Below are positions 21,440-34,643 of a stretch of DNA of 64,000 bases, piece after piece. A program made the translations under genes and the position numbers. Where the stretch lies: assembly GCF_000143415.4 (NCBI RefSeq), contig NW_003314262.1, positions 5,614,304 through 5,678,303 on the forward strand. Direction: 5' to 3'. Position 1 is the stretch's first letter. Every line of letters begins with the position of its first letter. A model generated the notes under the pieces. It made no database searches, was not told the DNA's origin, and worked only from the letters and a program-made list of their open reading frames with translations. Source of the DNA: Selaginella moellendorffii. Lineage: Eukaryota; Streptophyta; Lycopodiopsida; Selaginellales; Selaginellaceae.

Positions 21440-23329
21440 TCCGCTCAAGATCCTGCGTGAAAGGAGATGATAAGCAACGAGAACGAATCTATACACAGGA
21501 ACTCACTTTTGCGAAGAACAGCCGCTCCAAATGCCTCGAAAAACTCTGAAGCACTAGAACACCTCCGCGACCATTGCAATGTCATCCTCTTGGTCTAAGC
21601 ACCAAAACTTCTTATGGCCTAGCGTTGTAGCGTACCATAGAAGCTGTGGTGCGTCGTCCCCACACCTCTGGACCGCCATTTTTCCCGTCAAGGAACAAAA
21701 CAAGCAAATCTGGCAAGGCCACCAGAAGTCAAGCGTGAAATCACAGAATAATCCCTGTGCAGGAAGGAAACGGTAAATCTCGGCTCACTCCTCACCAAGA
21801 TCTGGAACAAGACGGCCGAGCCTTTCCCTGGAGACGACAAAGAGAGAGATCTGCGCCAAGAAGCTCGAGCGTCTCCGGGCACTCAAACCCTGGCTCCTTC
21901 TTCTCACTTGATGAGGAGCCCTAAAGTATAGCAGCGCTTTTAGCAGGGTTTGTGGAACGAGAGATCCAAAGATTAAGACTCTTTGCAACGTCATTGAGCG
22001 GGAAAATTTCAAATTCGAAATGCTGCCGTTTGATCAGTCAGTGTTCAAAGGAAGTGTTCACTTTTTGTCCACTTCTTATGATATTGACAACATTGACTTC
22101 TTGTACGTGGAGAGGTGGCATGGCAAAGAAAAAAACTATAAGGCTAGTGTTTTAAGGTTACATTTGTTTTCTAGCCTGTATTTTAGTTATATTTTATTCT
22201 TATTTTTATAATATATCCTTTATTTTTGGTTTGCTTAAGCAAACTTATAAGGGATGGTAGTGGATATACTTACAATATGCTTAAATATTCTAGGATATTT
22301 TACCATCTAACAGTTGTTATTCATTTAGATTAATTTTGTATTTATAATTTATAAAATTTCTTAAACCCTTTTTAGTATTTTTTTAATTCTGTTATCTAAT
22401 GGTTAATATGCATTAATATTAATCTTAAATTATAACATAAACTTTATTTGATCAATTAGATTAATAAGTAAAAATAACACTAATATTAAACAAACCAAGC
22501 ATTACTACATGTAACACATAGCAATTTATTTGTTTAGTCAAAGGTAATTATCCTATAAACAGTTAGAGTCTTGGCCATTGTATTTACTTATTTCTTTTTT
22601 TTAATTTCTTAAAATTTTACTTTGAGGCTAGATTTTTTCTACAGCTAAACAGCCATTATTCCTACTAAGTTTATGGCATCAATTTTTTATTAACTAATTA
22701 TTTTCATGATGAATTTACTAAATTGATAGTTTATTACTAGTTTAATACCTTTAAGTGAAAAAGAAACACTCTCATCACATCACATGTTAAAATTAACGTT
22801 TGATCTACTTTATTTATATTAAGGAGGAACATCTCAACATAGTGGAACTCTTAAGAAACTTATGGCTCTTTTAACTTTTGTTCTTAAGAATGATGGGATT
22901 ATAGCCACAAATTTAGAAACAACTCATTATATTCAAAAATAGAGAGAAAGGGCTCTAATTTTTTTCTCTAATTGTTTAGGATATTTCAATTTAAATATCC
23001 TTTGTTTTAGTTTGAGTAAGACAGAAATAAGTGATCAATCTAAATTAAAGAGATTATCACGAGTTAAGCTATACTAGATAACTATTAAGATGACTATTAG
23101 TTTTAAGAGAGCCTAATTTCAATCACTACTTAAACCATATTAATTAGAGTGTTCAATCACTATACTAGGTGGGCTCTAGGGCGCAGTATTTCACATACAT
23201 CCTTATTCAAAAGAAGGCATTCTTTTTTTAGATTGTAAATATAATTTATAACAAATTTTTAAAAATTAGCATTAAAATTTATTAAAAAAAATAAGAATAA
23301 AAATGAATCCCTGAATGGAAAGGGATTTG
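21440..23329. other. 5' flank of the myristoylated-protein gene, then AT-rich DNA
   Basis: 21440 to about 21960 is GC-balanced and probably holds the 5' UTR (a likely UTR intron has donor gtgagt near 21506 and acceptor at 21452) and the promoter. From about 22140 the sequence becomes strongly AT-rich with no recognisable gene. The left limit of the old B-family copy could lie in this stretch. Confidence 0.5.
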
Positions 23330-24734
23330 ATAAGGATCAAAAAAAGATATAAAAAATAACATTCTCCCATGTTTTGAAACATCCTCAAAATGCTAAAGAG
23401 GGGTCATAGAATGACCACTTAAAGACAAATGATTTAATTTAAGAAGGATAAGGCTATGGTATAGGTGGTTTTGAATTATTAATGAGATAGTGAGAATAGA
23501 CAAAGCCTTAACATCACTAGTACCTTTAAGTGTTTGAAGTGGGACTTGAACACATGTAATATTTATATCAAATTTAAAGTTAATATAACTTTAAATCACC
23601 TTTGAGGGTTTAACAAGTACTGTAGGTTAGAATAAGGACCTATGGAGGTTATGAGTGAGAGTTCTTCAAATAATCAAAGGTATAGTTAAATGATTAAAGT
23701 AGAATGAAAAATTTAGTTAGTATTTGAGTTGTTTCTTAGTCTAAATTTTATTGGCAATCAAGTATATCATCATTTGATATTAATATCCAAAGGTCCCAAG
23801 AGTGGGGCTAAACTCAAAAAATAGGATGTTAAAAGAGTATAGCTCTTCACTTTAGTTCATATATAAATTTATATAACTATGATAAAAAATAATTAGGATC
23901 TTAGGAACCATAAAAGGTTTTCCTTAAAAAGATGATGATATAATCAATGTGAGAGCATAATTTTGCAAATCTAATTTTAATATAATTATAGTATACAACT
24001 AAAGTTTAGATCACTTGAAGAAAAAGGACTTCTAGAGAATAAAAGAGTTATAACATTATCCTTATTTAGTTCAGGATAGTGTTATGAATGATAATCATAA
24101 GTGGTCAAATATGGTTGAGAATATATGTCCTTAGTGTAGTAATTTTAGCTATCTTTCATAAATGCTAGAGCAACCTAAGGAATTGGGGTGTACTTAAATA
24201 ATATTCATATATTACGGAAGGACAATTTTAAAGGGCAAAGTAGCCCACATGAAATAACAAAGATAATTAAGAGTTGGAGTAACACTTTTAAAAATGCTAT
24301 TTGTGGATGAGATAAAAATACAAGTAATTATATTCAAGTGAGGTGGCATTTCAAGAGTAGCCATGAGGCTATCAAGAGTGTTATCCAAAAGTTATAAAAA
24401 GGTGTTCACAAAAGAAAAATAAACTTCTATAAAGGTGTTTAAGCATGATGGTGAAGGGTTAATTAATATCAATTATTTTGGTATAACAAAAAGAGTAATA
24501 TATGATCTTGGTGAAAGACATAAATGCAAGTGGTACATATTGTAAAGATAAGCTTATAAAGTTGATAATATGGAGACACTAAGTATCTCATTAGGAGGTG
24601 CCTTAGATAGCTCAAGGTGGTTAGTTCATGAAATCTTTGCCAAGAGAAATAAAATTGGCATAGCTTAAACCCAAAAATATGGAATTAAAGTCTTTTAACA
24701 AAATATATGTAATGGTGTAAAACATCAATATGTG

Positions 24735-24870
24735 AGCAACTTAAAAAAACAACGATCTATAAAGGTTTATATAGAGAAATGACCCATAAACAAAAGTGCA
24801 ATCCCTTTTCCAATTGGTTAACTGTGTTAAAATATTTGAGGTTAAGTGTTATTGAGTTTGAGTAATAATG
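24735..24870 (+). repeat. Dispersed repeat R2, copy 2
   Basis: Contains gacccataaacaaaagtgca, then cccttttccaattggttaac and tatttgaggttaagtg, collinear with the R2 copies at 25745 and 27680. Confidence 0.55.
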
Positions 24871-25744
24871 GGCATGTCTTGATTTTGAAGGGCACCCCCT
24901 TTTTAATTTTAAAAGCTTTACTTTTGATCTATTTTTCATCTTGAAAGTTTAAGAAATGTATTGAGTTTCAAAAGAAAGCTTTTTATTTCATATAACCTTA
25001 AACTCAATGCAATAGAAACACTTCATTCTTTTAGTTGGAAAAATACTAATTTTAAGAAACCAAGGATAACTAATTATCAATCTTTTTTGAACTATAAAGT
25101 ATTTTCCCCATCCTCTTTGGCTTGATCAAATGCCCTAAAAGATTTATTAGTTAAAATGGATTATTTAGTGTCCTTTTTAGGCCTTCCCATCTTAAAATTG
25201 CTCACTACTTTGTGTCGACCCCAAAATGAATTTTTAACTCTATATTACTTTTATAAATCTAAAGTTCAACTCCTATAAAAAAAACTTAATTTTTTTTATA
25301 ACATTGCCTTTCTTTTGAAAGTTGATATCATTGAATACTTTTTTTTTTAGAGTTTATTTTTCATTATAACATTTCTTTTGAAAGGTTTAATCAATAGTTG
25401 TTATTCTATGAAAGTTTAAACACATCTTGAGAGGTACAAAAGCCATTAAAATTGAGATAAACAATTGGGTTAAGTGACTTTCTAAAAAGTTCAAATTCAA
25501 AAACTTACATTTGGTATTAAAACGGTTTTGGGTTCGACTATAATGGTTAGCTAGGGGAATCACACTATATATTAAATTAATATTTGGCATTTAATTTGTT
25601 CTAACTTGTCTCAATCTAGGATGTCGAGAGTGGGGCTTTAGGAGAGTTACAACTTTTAACTTATAGTGTGAAAAGATTTTGGGAAAGTTGTAGCTTTTAC
25701 CTTTTATTCACGAAGACATAAATTTATAAAGAAACATAGTGGAT

Positions 25745-25900
25745 TGTAAGCAATGGAAAAGAACCACTTGATAGAAAAGAGCTCATGAATAAAAGTGTAT
25801 CACATTTTTTAATTGATTAAAAGTGTTGAGATATTTGGGGTTAAGCATCCTTAGGTTTGAATAATATTGAGTACAATAAGAAAGTGGTGTTTAATATCAT
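25745..25900 (+). repeat. Dispersed repeat R2, copy 3
   Basis: Contains gctcatgaataaaagtgtat, then aattgattaaaagtgttgag and tatttggggttaagcatcct, collinear with the other R2 copies. Confidence 0.55.
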
Positions 25901-27679
25901 AAGGGCATTATCTAATGCCTAAAGAACTAAGTCCCTATCTAAAATGGATAAGGTCAAAAAGAATTTCGCACTATTAATGATGTTAATCTTGATGTGTGAG
26001 AGTACAAGTTGATCATATTGAGGAATCACTCCTTAAGTCATTATGGTGCAAAGTTACCCATAATTTGTATTTGTCCTTCGATTCTTATAATTTAGTTTTA
26101 CTATTTGCTTTTGGCTCCATACATTCCTTTTGCTTATTCTTTTCCATGGTAGTAAAGTTTAACCATTCTTTAAAATATGACAGTTGTAAAAGTAGTTATA
26201 ATAAAATAATATAGTTTTAAAAAAGATAGGTTCTCATAAAAAAAAATTCTAAACAACTCAATTTAGTAGAAAATTTTGACTTAAGTACTTACATATTTCA
26301 ATATTTTAAAGTCTATCAAAACCTTCATTTCTTCAATTTAGATTTGCTTTATAAGACTCTTAGTTGACTACATTAACTTGCATTACCTTATATCTCAACT
26401 CAACTTTGGACCATCCCTAGTTAGAAATGAAGAATCAAGCATGAGCTCAAGGGTTTGCTACTTACAAATATGGTACTATAGAAAGCTTAAAGCATGAAAG
26501 TGTTTATAATAGATGAGATAGTGGTTAAGAAGCTTGTAAAAGTAAAGGTTTTAACAAGCAAAAAGGCAAAATTCCCTCAATGTTCCAAAGGTGATTTTGA
26601 GTAAGGTAGTACTTAATAAGTTGCATATAAATCGTTCATAAAAACATGATAAATTAGAGTAGCACAAAGAAGTATAGTCTTGAAGTTTGATATAAAGCAA
26701 GTTGGGGGGACCTATATGTTCAAAAAGATGCTTTGAAAAAAAGTTGGTATCATTCAGATGAATTGATTTGAGGACTTATTTGCTTATGTGCTTAAGAACT
26801 ATAGTATACTAGTTAAGCAACTTGTCAAATGTGATTAGCAAGTCAAAGGAACAAGGTTCCTAATTAAAGTTATTGACTTCATAACAGAAAGCTTCATATG
26901 CCAAACATAGAGAGGTCTATGCATTATTATAGGCTAATCAGTTTGTTTGTGAAGTGAGATCATTTGGAAGTTGAGAAGAATGAAGTTCTCAATTTGTGAC
27001 TTGTAATGTATGTACAAAAGAGAAACTAATTAGCATGGATATAAGTTGGTGCACTGACTTAGGAGTCATGCCAGACATTTTCCAAGATATCACTTATAGA
27101 TGTATATATAGAGGTTGGGTTAAAGTTAGTATTATGAGGGTACTAGAGCATAATGAAGGTTTGGAATATGAAGATACTCACTTTTTGATGGTCATAAACT
27201 CTTAGCAAGGAGGTTAGTGTGAGCACACTACTAACTAAGGGATGCCCTAGAGTTATAGTCCATAATTAATATTCTTGAGATTCTCTATCAGTTGCTATAA
27301 ACTCTTAGTTGGAAGAGCTAATTTAGGTGCATTGTCAAATGTGGGGGATGCCTTTAAAGTTATGGTCAACAACTCATGGTTAGGTGAACCTAATACCCAA
27401 GTTGATGTGTCTATGCAAAATCCCTAGGTAATCTTATAATTGGTTATGGACAAGCTCCTTATTGGGTTAAGGAATATGGTTCCTAATTAAAAATAATTAT
27501 TTAAACAATTAATAATGATGTGATTTGGTCAAGGAAATTAAGTGGGAAAAACCCTTAAAGTAAAATTGTTTGATACAATATAATAATATTGTGAGTTCAA
27601 GAAAATAATCTTTAAAAAAGTATATAAGTGACTAAAGTTTTCATTCTACTTTAGTCATTTAACTATATTATAAGCAATG

Positions 27680-27870
27680 AAAGGGAACGACTTGAGATAC
27701 GATCCATAGGGGTTCAAATATAGAGGGAAAAGGCCCATGAACAAGAGTGCATCCCCTTTTCCAATCAATTAAGAATGTTGGGATATTTGGGGTTAAGTGT
27801 CTTTGGGTTTAAATAGTACTGGGTTAAGCGTCCTTGGGTTTAACTAGTACTGGACTTATATTCTTCTGAA
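27680..27870 (+). repeat. Dispersed repeat R2, copy 4, adjoining element A
   Basis: Contains gcccatgaacaagagtgcat, then aattaagaatgttgggatat and ttggggttaagtgtctttgg. The last part (gggttaagcgtccttggg) is itself doubled. It lies immediately before the gag remnant of element A. Confidence 0.6.
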
Positions 27871-28560
27871 TGCTACTCTGCACCTAAGGGATAAGTTAAG
27901 TAGGCTGAAGTAGACCAAAACTATTCAAGAGTATGTGAATGGGTTTATGGCAAAGAGGATATTTGTTACGGATATGAGTGATATGGATACATTCCATGCC
28001 TTCATATTCGGCTTGCAAACCCAGGCTCACAGCAAGGTAATGCATTGGAACCCGACCAACTACAAGGAAGTGTTGAATGTAGTTATCAAGGTGTATTTCA
28101 ATGATAACCTGCGAAAGGGGAACACAACAGGGTCGGGGTCCACATTTAGCAAAGGGGTTAAACCAAGGGGAACATATAGCAAAGGGAAATTCAAGAAGAG
28201 TTTCTCTAAGAATGAGTCCTTGGGGTTCTGGAAAGACAAATCCGGTGGCTAGCAAGCAAGTATATAGGGGAATCAAGCAAAAAGAGACAAACTCACGAAT
28301 AAGAAGGTCAAGTCTGCTAGCAACGTGGGAAACAACATATGCTACAATTGTGGTGAAGCGGGAAACTTTTTGAGGGAATGTCCCTGCCCGAAGAAGGCTA
28401 GAGCCAATATGACCATTAAATCGGGTGAAATCCAAATTGAGGCACATGATCTAATCCCTAGCTCAAAATTACTCATTACACGAGTAACTTTGGTAGAGAA
28501 TCGTTCGCGACATTTACTAACCCTCTAAAGGAAACTCGAAGGTAACTTTGTTAAGATCCT
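27870..28560 (+). pseudogene. Element A: Ty3/gypsy gag remnant with zinc knuckle
   Basis: The frame 27935-28252 reads T-I-Q-E-Y-V-N-G-F-M-A then F-I-F-G-L-Q-T-Q-A, the usual gag pattern of plant Ty3/gypsy elements. After a frame break the zinc knuckle C-Y-N-C-G-E-A-G-N-F-L-R-E-C follows (28340-28382), with asparagine in place of the zinc-binding histidine. The N-terminal part of gag is missing and there are several stops, so it is dead. Confidence 0.75.
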
Positions 28561-29032
28561 TATTGACATAGGTGCTTCGAATAATTTTGTGGTTGTAGAC
28601 ATAGTACGGCAAGCTAGACTAACGGTGCAGTGGCTAAGTAAACCAAGGACGATAGAGTTTGTTCAAGGTAGCCAAAGCATCGATAAGACACTTCGACAAG
28701 TGAGAGTCAAAGTAGGGACATGGAAAGTAGACATAGATTTCACTATGTTAGACATGGCGGGATTTGATGTAATCTTCGGGATGGATTGGTTCAATAGATT
28801 CGTAGTAGCCCTACATGGACAAGGGAGGAACCTTGTGATATTGGCGAATGCCTAGGGAGAACGATCCAGAGTGGAGGCCCAAGATCTAAAGGTAGGGCAA
28901 TGCAAAGCCAAAGACTCCTACTTAAACTTGGTGTTCACAAGAGGATAACTCACTAAGGGAACCAATGCAGCATTTTTATGCTTACTCTCAGTGAAGAGTA
29001 ACAAAAAGACGGGAATGGAAGAAATACATTTA
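28540..29032 (+). pseudogene. Element A: retropepsin-like protease remnant
   Basis: The sequence reads K-I-L-I-D-I-G-A-S-N-N-F-V, where the catalytic D-S-G or D-T-G has become D-I-G. It continues through the second conserved part G-F-D-V-I-F-G-M-D-W-F to stops at about 28854 and 28947. It runs into the left TSD (ATTTA, 29028-29032) of element B and resumes in the same frame at 36232. Confidence 0.75.
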
Positions 29033-30620
29033 TGTAAGCGACTAAATTTTCCATTTTACTTTAGTCACTTAACCGCACCTCCGACCACTTGGAGGAGTCT
29101 CATTCGCAACCTCCATAAGTCCCATTCAGAACTTAGGACTTGCTAGCCCCTCGAATGGCATCCATGCCACTCAACCTGTGCACTTGGTCCAAATGCTCCA
29201 TGTGTCCGATCCCATGACCGACACCCCAAGGTACCACCGACATACCAGCCCGTTACGCTAGGCCATGCCCATCCACCTTGGTCACATTGGTGGTCCAACA
29301 CCATCTGTATTACAATCCCGTCTCTCAAAGACTAGGCCATGCATCCATAAGTGGCTATCCCAGATCCACTCCATAACATCCTTAGGATGCCTGCAAACAT
29401 GGGGAATAACCTTCCCCAATGTCTCCTTTCCAGTCCCCACTAAGTCCCTTCTTGTCCATGGTTGTGTTCACCAACACTGCCACTGGATCAAGGCCCACAG
29501 GCCCGACCACTAAGTCCAACTATCCTCTGGGACTTCCTCACTGTGTGATGGTGTCCCTTGTCACCACACTAGAGGGCTGCTCCTCTTCCTTTCCATAGTT
29601 TGGGACTTTGGGGCAACATTTCGAAACACCGTGGCCCTACGTGGGCCTCGTGGGTACTCTCGTCGCCTTCTGCCTTTGGGTGCTCTAGCCATGGGTTTAG
29701 AGTGAGGTTCCGTTGAGCCACACCAGGTATCCAAGTAGGTAGTGCCACCCACACTTGGACTGGGAGCATCGGCCAGTCGATCTCCCGGGGGAACTGGAGC
29801 TGGCTCTTGAACACTTCACCAAGCTACCCCGCTTGTCGGTCCATGTTCACTCTAGTCTTGGACTTCTTAGTGGGCAGCTCATCACCCAACACTAGGTACA
29901 ACCTTCCTAAGCCAAACTGGCCTTTCCTGGCCAAACTGGCTCCACTACAGTCCTCCCCCTACTATACTTTTGGAGCTCACCAAACCCCCTAGGGTTTGGG
30001 AGACTAATGCTTTGGGCTTTCACCCTCTCAGACTTGAATTCGGACTTGGACTCGGACTCGGACTCGGACTCGGGCTCGGACTCGAGCTCGGACTCGGACT
30101 CGGACTCAGACTCGGACTCAGGCTCGGTCTCGACCTCGGCCTTGGTCTTGGTCCCGGTCCTGGTCTCGGTCTCGGTCCCGGTGTCAGTCTCGGTCTCGGT
30201 CTCGACCTCGGACTCCATCTCGGGTCCTTCTCGGACTCCATCTCGGACTCCATCTCAGATTCCATCTCGGGTCCATCTTGGACTCCATCTCAGACTCCGT
30301 CTTGGACTCCATCTCGGACTCCATCTCGGGTCCATCTCGGACTCCATCTCGGTCCATCTCGAACTCCACCTCGGACTCCAACTCGGGTCCATCTCGGACT
30401 CCATCCCGGGTCCATCTCGGACACTTCCAAGTGTCATGTGTTGGTCCTTTTGGGTCCCTTTTTGGAGCCTCACTTATTGCTCGCTTCATGCTCGTTCCTT
30501 GAGCACTCCGTTGGGAGTTCCGCTCCCGCTCTCAACCTTTCTCGTTTGGCTTTTGCTTCGGCCACTACCACGTGGCACCCTTTCGGCTCCACTTTGGGGC
30601 TTAGGGATTTGTGTTTCACA
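29033..30620 (-). repeat. Element B 3' LTR with CTCGGA satellite
   Basis: In minus orientation it starts TGTGAAACACAAATCC and ends near tagtcgcttaca. It contains a hexanucleotide array (CTCGGA)n at about 30040-30215 and a derived tcggactccatc-type array to about 30425. Simple-sequence frames over this block on both strands are not genes. Confidence 0.9.
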
Positions 30621-33600
30621 ACTCCACCACCCATAGACAAAGTTCAATGTCCTCATCGAATGGTAAACCCTTTTATAAAGTAACACCCGCAGGTATTACC
30701 ATTTCCATCCTTGGCACCCAGCCAATATTTGTCTATGGTTTGACCCCGAAGGCTCACCATGCCTTATCCATCCTCTAAGGGGCACAGTCTCTCCAACATA
30801 GAGACTCATTCGGCCACCTGGGGTGGTTTGCTCCCTTTTATTGGTTCAGTTCTTGCTAAACCCGTTAGAGACACCTCCTCTAACTCAATTCCACTACTCA
30901 TTCTCGAGTAGTCTCAACTTCTATTGGCATAACCAATTCACCTTGGAACTTTTAATGTTGACTTCTCGAAGTCAATTTCTTTGATGTCTTTGACACCTTT
31001 CACTGCATATATTGTGCAACTTCACTTCCCATCCTAGGAAGCTCCCCACTTGAGGGCGCTATCATCCTCCTTTCTATTTTATGCCACTTTTGGCACCAAG
31101 TTCCAGCCATCATAAGTTGTGCTAGAGCTATCCATGGCTCTATCCTTTGGCTACTTCGCTGTTCCCTCCCTTGGAGCTTTCACCTTTGCCAACTTGGAGC
31201 ATTTGGGAATCCATCCTTGAAAAGCACACTTCCTTTCTCACAATCCGTTAGTATCCAACACATTAGTGTTCTATGCCTAACTTTGCCATTTGGATTCCTT
31301 CCAATGAACTCCATGGCCCACACTTGGCCACTAGTCTTTTGCTTTTATCCATTGATTGTTGCACTGAGCAATATAGGATCACTACCTCCATTCTCGAAGT
31401 ATCCTTTTGGTTCTATGGCAAAGGCTCTACTTTGCTAAGTCTAGCATGTGCTCACCCTTAGTAGGTCTCTTTAGCAATTTCTGCTACGGGCTTTGTCCAC
31501 GGCCTAACTTTGCGACCCTTCCATGGGTCTCTCTTCGAGACTACTTTCTTGGACTTACTATACCATCATATTAGCACAATTGATTTCCCTTTAGGTGTCC
31601 TTCTCACTTGGTCACCTCGACCAAGTCACACTATTATCAATAGTTCAAATCAACACTTTGAACTGGGAATCATATTCCTTAACCCAAACAAAGACCTTGT
31701 CTTTGTCTAGCCACAAGATCACCTGGTGATCTCATCTTGACCCCTTAATAGGTCTACCAATAGGAACTAGGTCTTCCAGACCCTTTTAAATTGTTGACTA
31801 TGACCCCGGGGGCATCCCCCACACTTGGCAATGCGCCCAAGCCAGCCCTTCCAGCCAAGGATCCATAGCAATTGAGACTGGGTGTCCCCATCTCATTCAC
31901 CACATCCTTGGTGCCTTTTGCACCAAAGTGTTCAAGTTAGATATGTCGAGCTTTCACTTTAAGCAATCTAACCGTGCATCACGACTTCGAGGCATCCCTC
32001 GCTTGGTGGTGTGCCCAAACTAGTCTCCTCACTGAGAGTCCATAACCACCGAAATATGAGTGTCCTCATATTCCAAACCATCACCACGCCCTAATGATTT
32101 GGGACTCGAACCCAACCTCCGTATATGCATCTACGGATGGCATCACACAGGATGCCTGGCGTGACTCCCCACGCCGGTGCACCAACATGTACTTAAAATG
32201 CGCTATAGATCACAGCTTAGGAACCTAGTTCCTCCGCACTACCAAGTCTTCTCGCTTGACAAGTCTGTGATCATGCATGGACTCCTCCATGCTCGGCCCC
32301 ATAGGCCACCCCTTTTGAAGTTAGCACCTTCAACTAGGAGATTTGTTCCCCCCGACTTGCCAATCTCACTTAGCAAGTCAGTTAGCCACCGTAATATGGT
32401 TCATATATAAGCGTGAAAGTCCTTAACCATCGACTTTCACTCAAAGCCCTCTCTTTGAACACTCGGGAACTACTTCCCCAATCTTGATAACCTCGCCTCA
32501 TGGCAAGCTTCAAGACCACGCTTCTGCTGCGCCACTTTGATTTCACGCGTTCTATGAACCATTTACACTTTGCTGGCTAGGTACTTATCTACCTAGGGGA
32601 ACGTTTAAGGAACTCTGTTCCTTGGCTTGCTAAAGCCTCTCCTTTCGCAAGCTTGCCAATTACCATATAGTCTAACATGGACAATCCCATGCTTTAGACT
32701 CTCTATGGCATCCTGGTCGCTAGTAACAACATGCTTGAGCACCCACTTGATTCTCCACTCCCAACTTGCATAACCATCGTTGGTCATGCCTGTCAATTCC
32801 TATGGTTCGGTTCTATCCTTATACTATTTGCCTTTTAGCCTTATACATTTCCTTCGGTTATTCTCCTCCAGACTAGAAAGATAGCTTTGCACTTTCTACC
32901 ATGCCTTGGCAAATATTCATAGGGATGAACCTACCTGACAGCCTAGGGAGTGGTTCCTCAATCCGGGTTTGCTCACCTTGTAATCCCACATATTAGGATC
33001 ACCGTTGCTACTTATGGGCCTTTATATACCCATCACTAGCCTTGCCAAAATCCCTCTTTGGCTTTGTCCAATTCAGGTAGATGGACTTCTCCTGTCTCCA
33101 CAACCTTGGACATTTGGATAGCACCTCCTATCCTTCATTTGCTAGGGACTTTGTCCCTTGGGCATTATCCATTGCCCTCATAACACCAAATACCCCCTTC
33201 TGGTGTTCTAGAGTGTTTGGGTGTCCCAATGATAGCCTCTCTGACAATGAGTATTCCCTTTTCGACATTGACTTACTATGTCGCACCATAAGCAATTTAT
33301 CCCTTATAAGGGTATATTGAACTTCCTTATCCCAATAAGAAGTCTTAGGTAGTTGCCTTCTACTAGTTTATGAATTGTTTTGCACCTTTTGCTTAGTTGC
33401 CTTATAGTTGTCAAGTCCTACAATTCATTGCTGGTGCTTCCACACCTCCATCATTATTTGGGTCACCACACTTTAACCGCATGCCTTCCAGCTTAGGCTA
33501 TACTATTCCCATTTCCATTGGGATTCCTTTGGAAGGGGTTCTCACAAACCCACCAACTTGACCTCAAGGCAGCATGCCTTGGCACCTTTGGTGTCTCACA

Positions 33601-34643
33601 CCATCGGCTCCACGAACCTACCTTTAAGACACTTATTTGTGTCCAGGTCTTTTTGCCAAGACCAATATGGTTGTCTCTTAGGCCAATTATCCATTAGCAC
33701 TGCACCATAGAGTTCATGCACAACTTTGTGTCAAAGTTGTTTTCTTCTGGGAAACTCTTTCCCACGACTTTAGCATAGCACCTTCTGCCATCAATGAGAT
33801 ACATACTGCTCTCATGCTTGGATCTCAAGATCCTCCCCATCCTTCGTGGGGCGCCACACACCTCAGTCCAAATGTTTTCCTCAAGCCCTTAGGATTATTC
33901 CTTGACTCTATTGAAGTCATTCAACCTTTTGGACTTTGTTAATCCAACGACCTATGAGGTTCTACTTTTGAGGTGCTAACTCATTGGAATACAACTCTTT
34001 ATATTCTTGTCCTACTTACAAACACCATCTTTTGCAAGTGTTACTCTGACACTTGATTTGTTCCCTAGGGGCAACCTTTTGCCCCTTAGGACCACTTGTC
34101 CATGTGATGAGAATACCAACTCATCCTCTAAATACACCCCCAACTCCTTGGGTTGTTCTAGCATTTATTAGAGGTAGCCCCGGCTACCATTTCAAGGACT
34201 TGTGTCCTCTTTCGTATTTGACCTCCCACGGTCATCAATTCTGGTCTTAAATTTATGAGCACCAGCCCCATTATATGAGGGTAATCTTGTGACTCCTTTA
34301 TTGTTTTGGAGTCTGCATCTTGCTCATAATCCCAACGATAGTTGTTTACTACAACTACATTAGCCCGTTTGCTGCATCAAACGCTCATCTAGATCACATC
34401 CTCAACTCTCTGAGGAAACCCTTACACTGTTCCCAAAATCCCAAAGTCGTTCCATTATTGGCCCTTTTCTATCTACCACGCTATCTACAAGTTCACACAT
34501 GAACTGTAATGGAGAGCCATGTCTTCCCGACCTGCTACTCCTCAAGGATAGGCCCACTCCTCGGACCTTCTGATGCCAACACCAGTGGTGATATACTTGA
34601 GCACCAATAAAAGTCGGACTAAGGAACAGCTCCGATACCAAGT
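30621..34643 (-). other. Element B interior, non-coding
   Basis: 4023 bases between the LTRs. No gag, protease, RT, RNase H or integrase motif was found in either strand; the longest frames are under 90 residues and repetitive or unrecognised. A diverged copy of the same interior occurs at about 23725-27550, so the sequence is a conserved family feature rather than random filler. Confidence 0.75.

Larger units (their letters stand above)
23330..27550 (+). mobile_element. Decayed B-family LTR element (copy B'), plus orientation
   Basis: Near 23600-23722 is the end of a B-family LTR (tatggaggttatgagtgaga, then atgattaaagtagaatg and aaaatttagtta). From there to about 27550 the sequence follows, in plus orientation, the interior of element B as read on its minus strand. 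Collinear landmarks are ataaatgctagagcaacc and aaggaattggggtg (about 24160-24190 against 34170-34140), ggtttggaatatgaagatac (27160 against about 32080), and gggttaaggaatatggttcc (27460 against 31685). It is longer than B because other repeats, including two R2 copies, lie inside. There is no coding capacity. Confidence 0.6.

Noticed and set aside
29907-30683. Long frames on both strands (L-G-L-G-L, S-D-S-D-S, E-S-E-S-E) in the B LTRs
   Set aside because: They are read-outs of the CTCGGA satellite in several frames at once, and the same happens at 35366-36232 and 43365-43868. Not genes.
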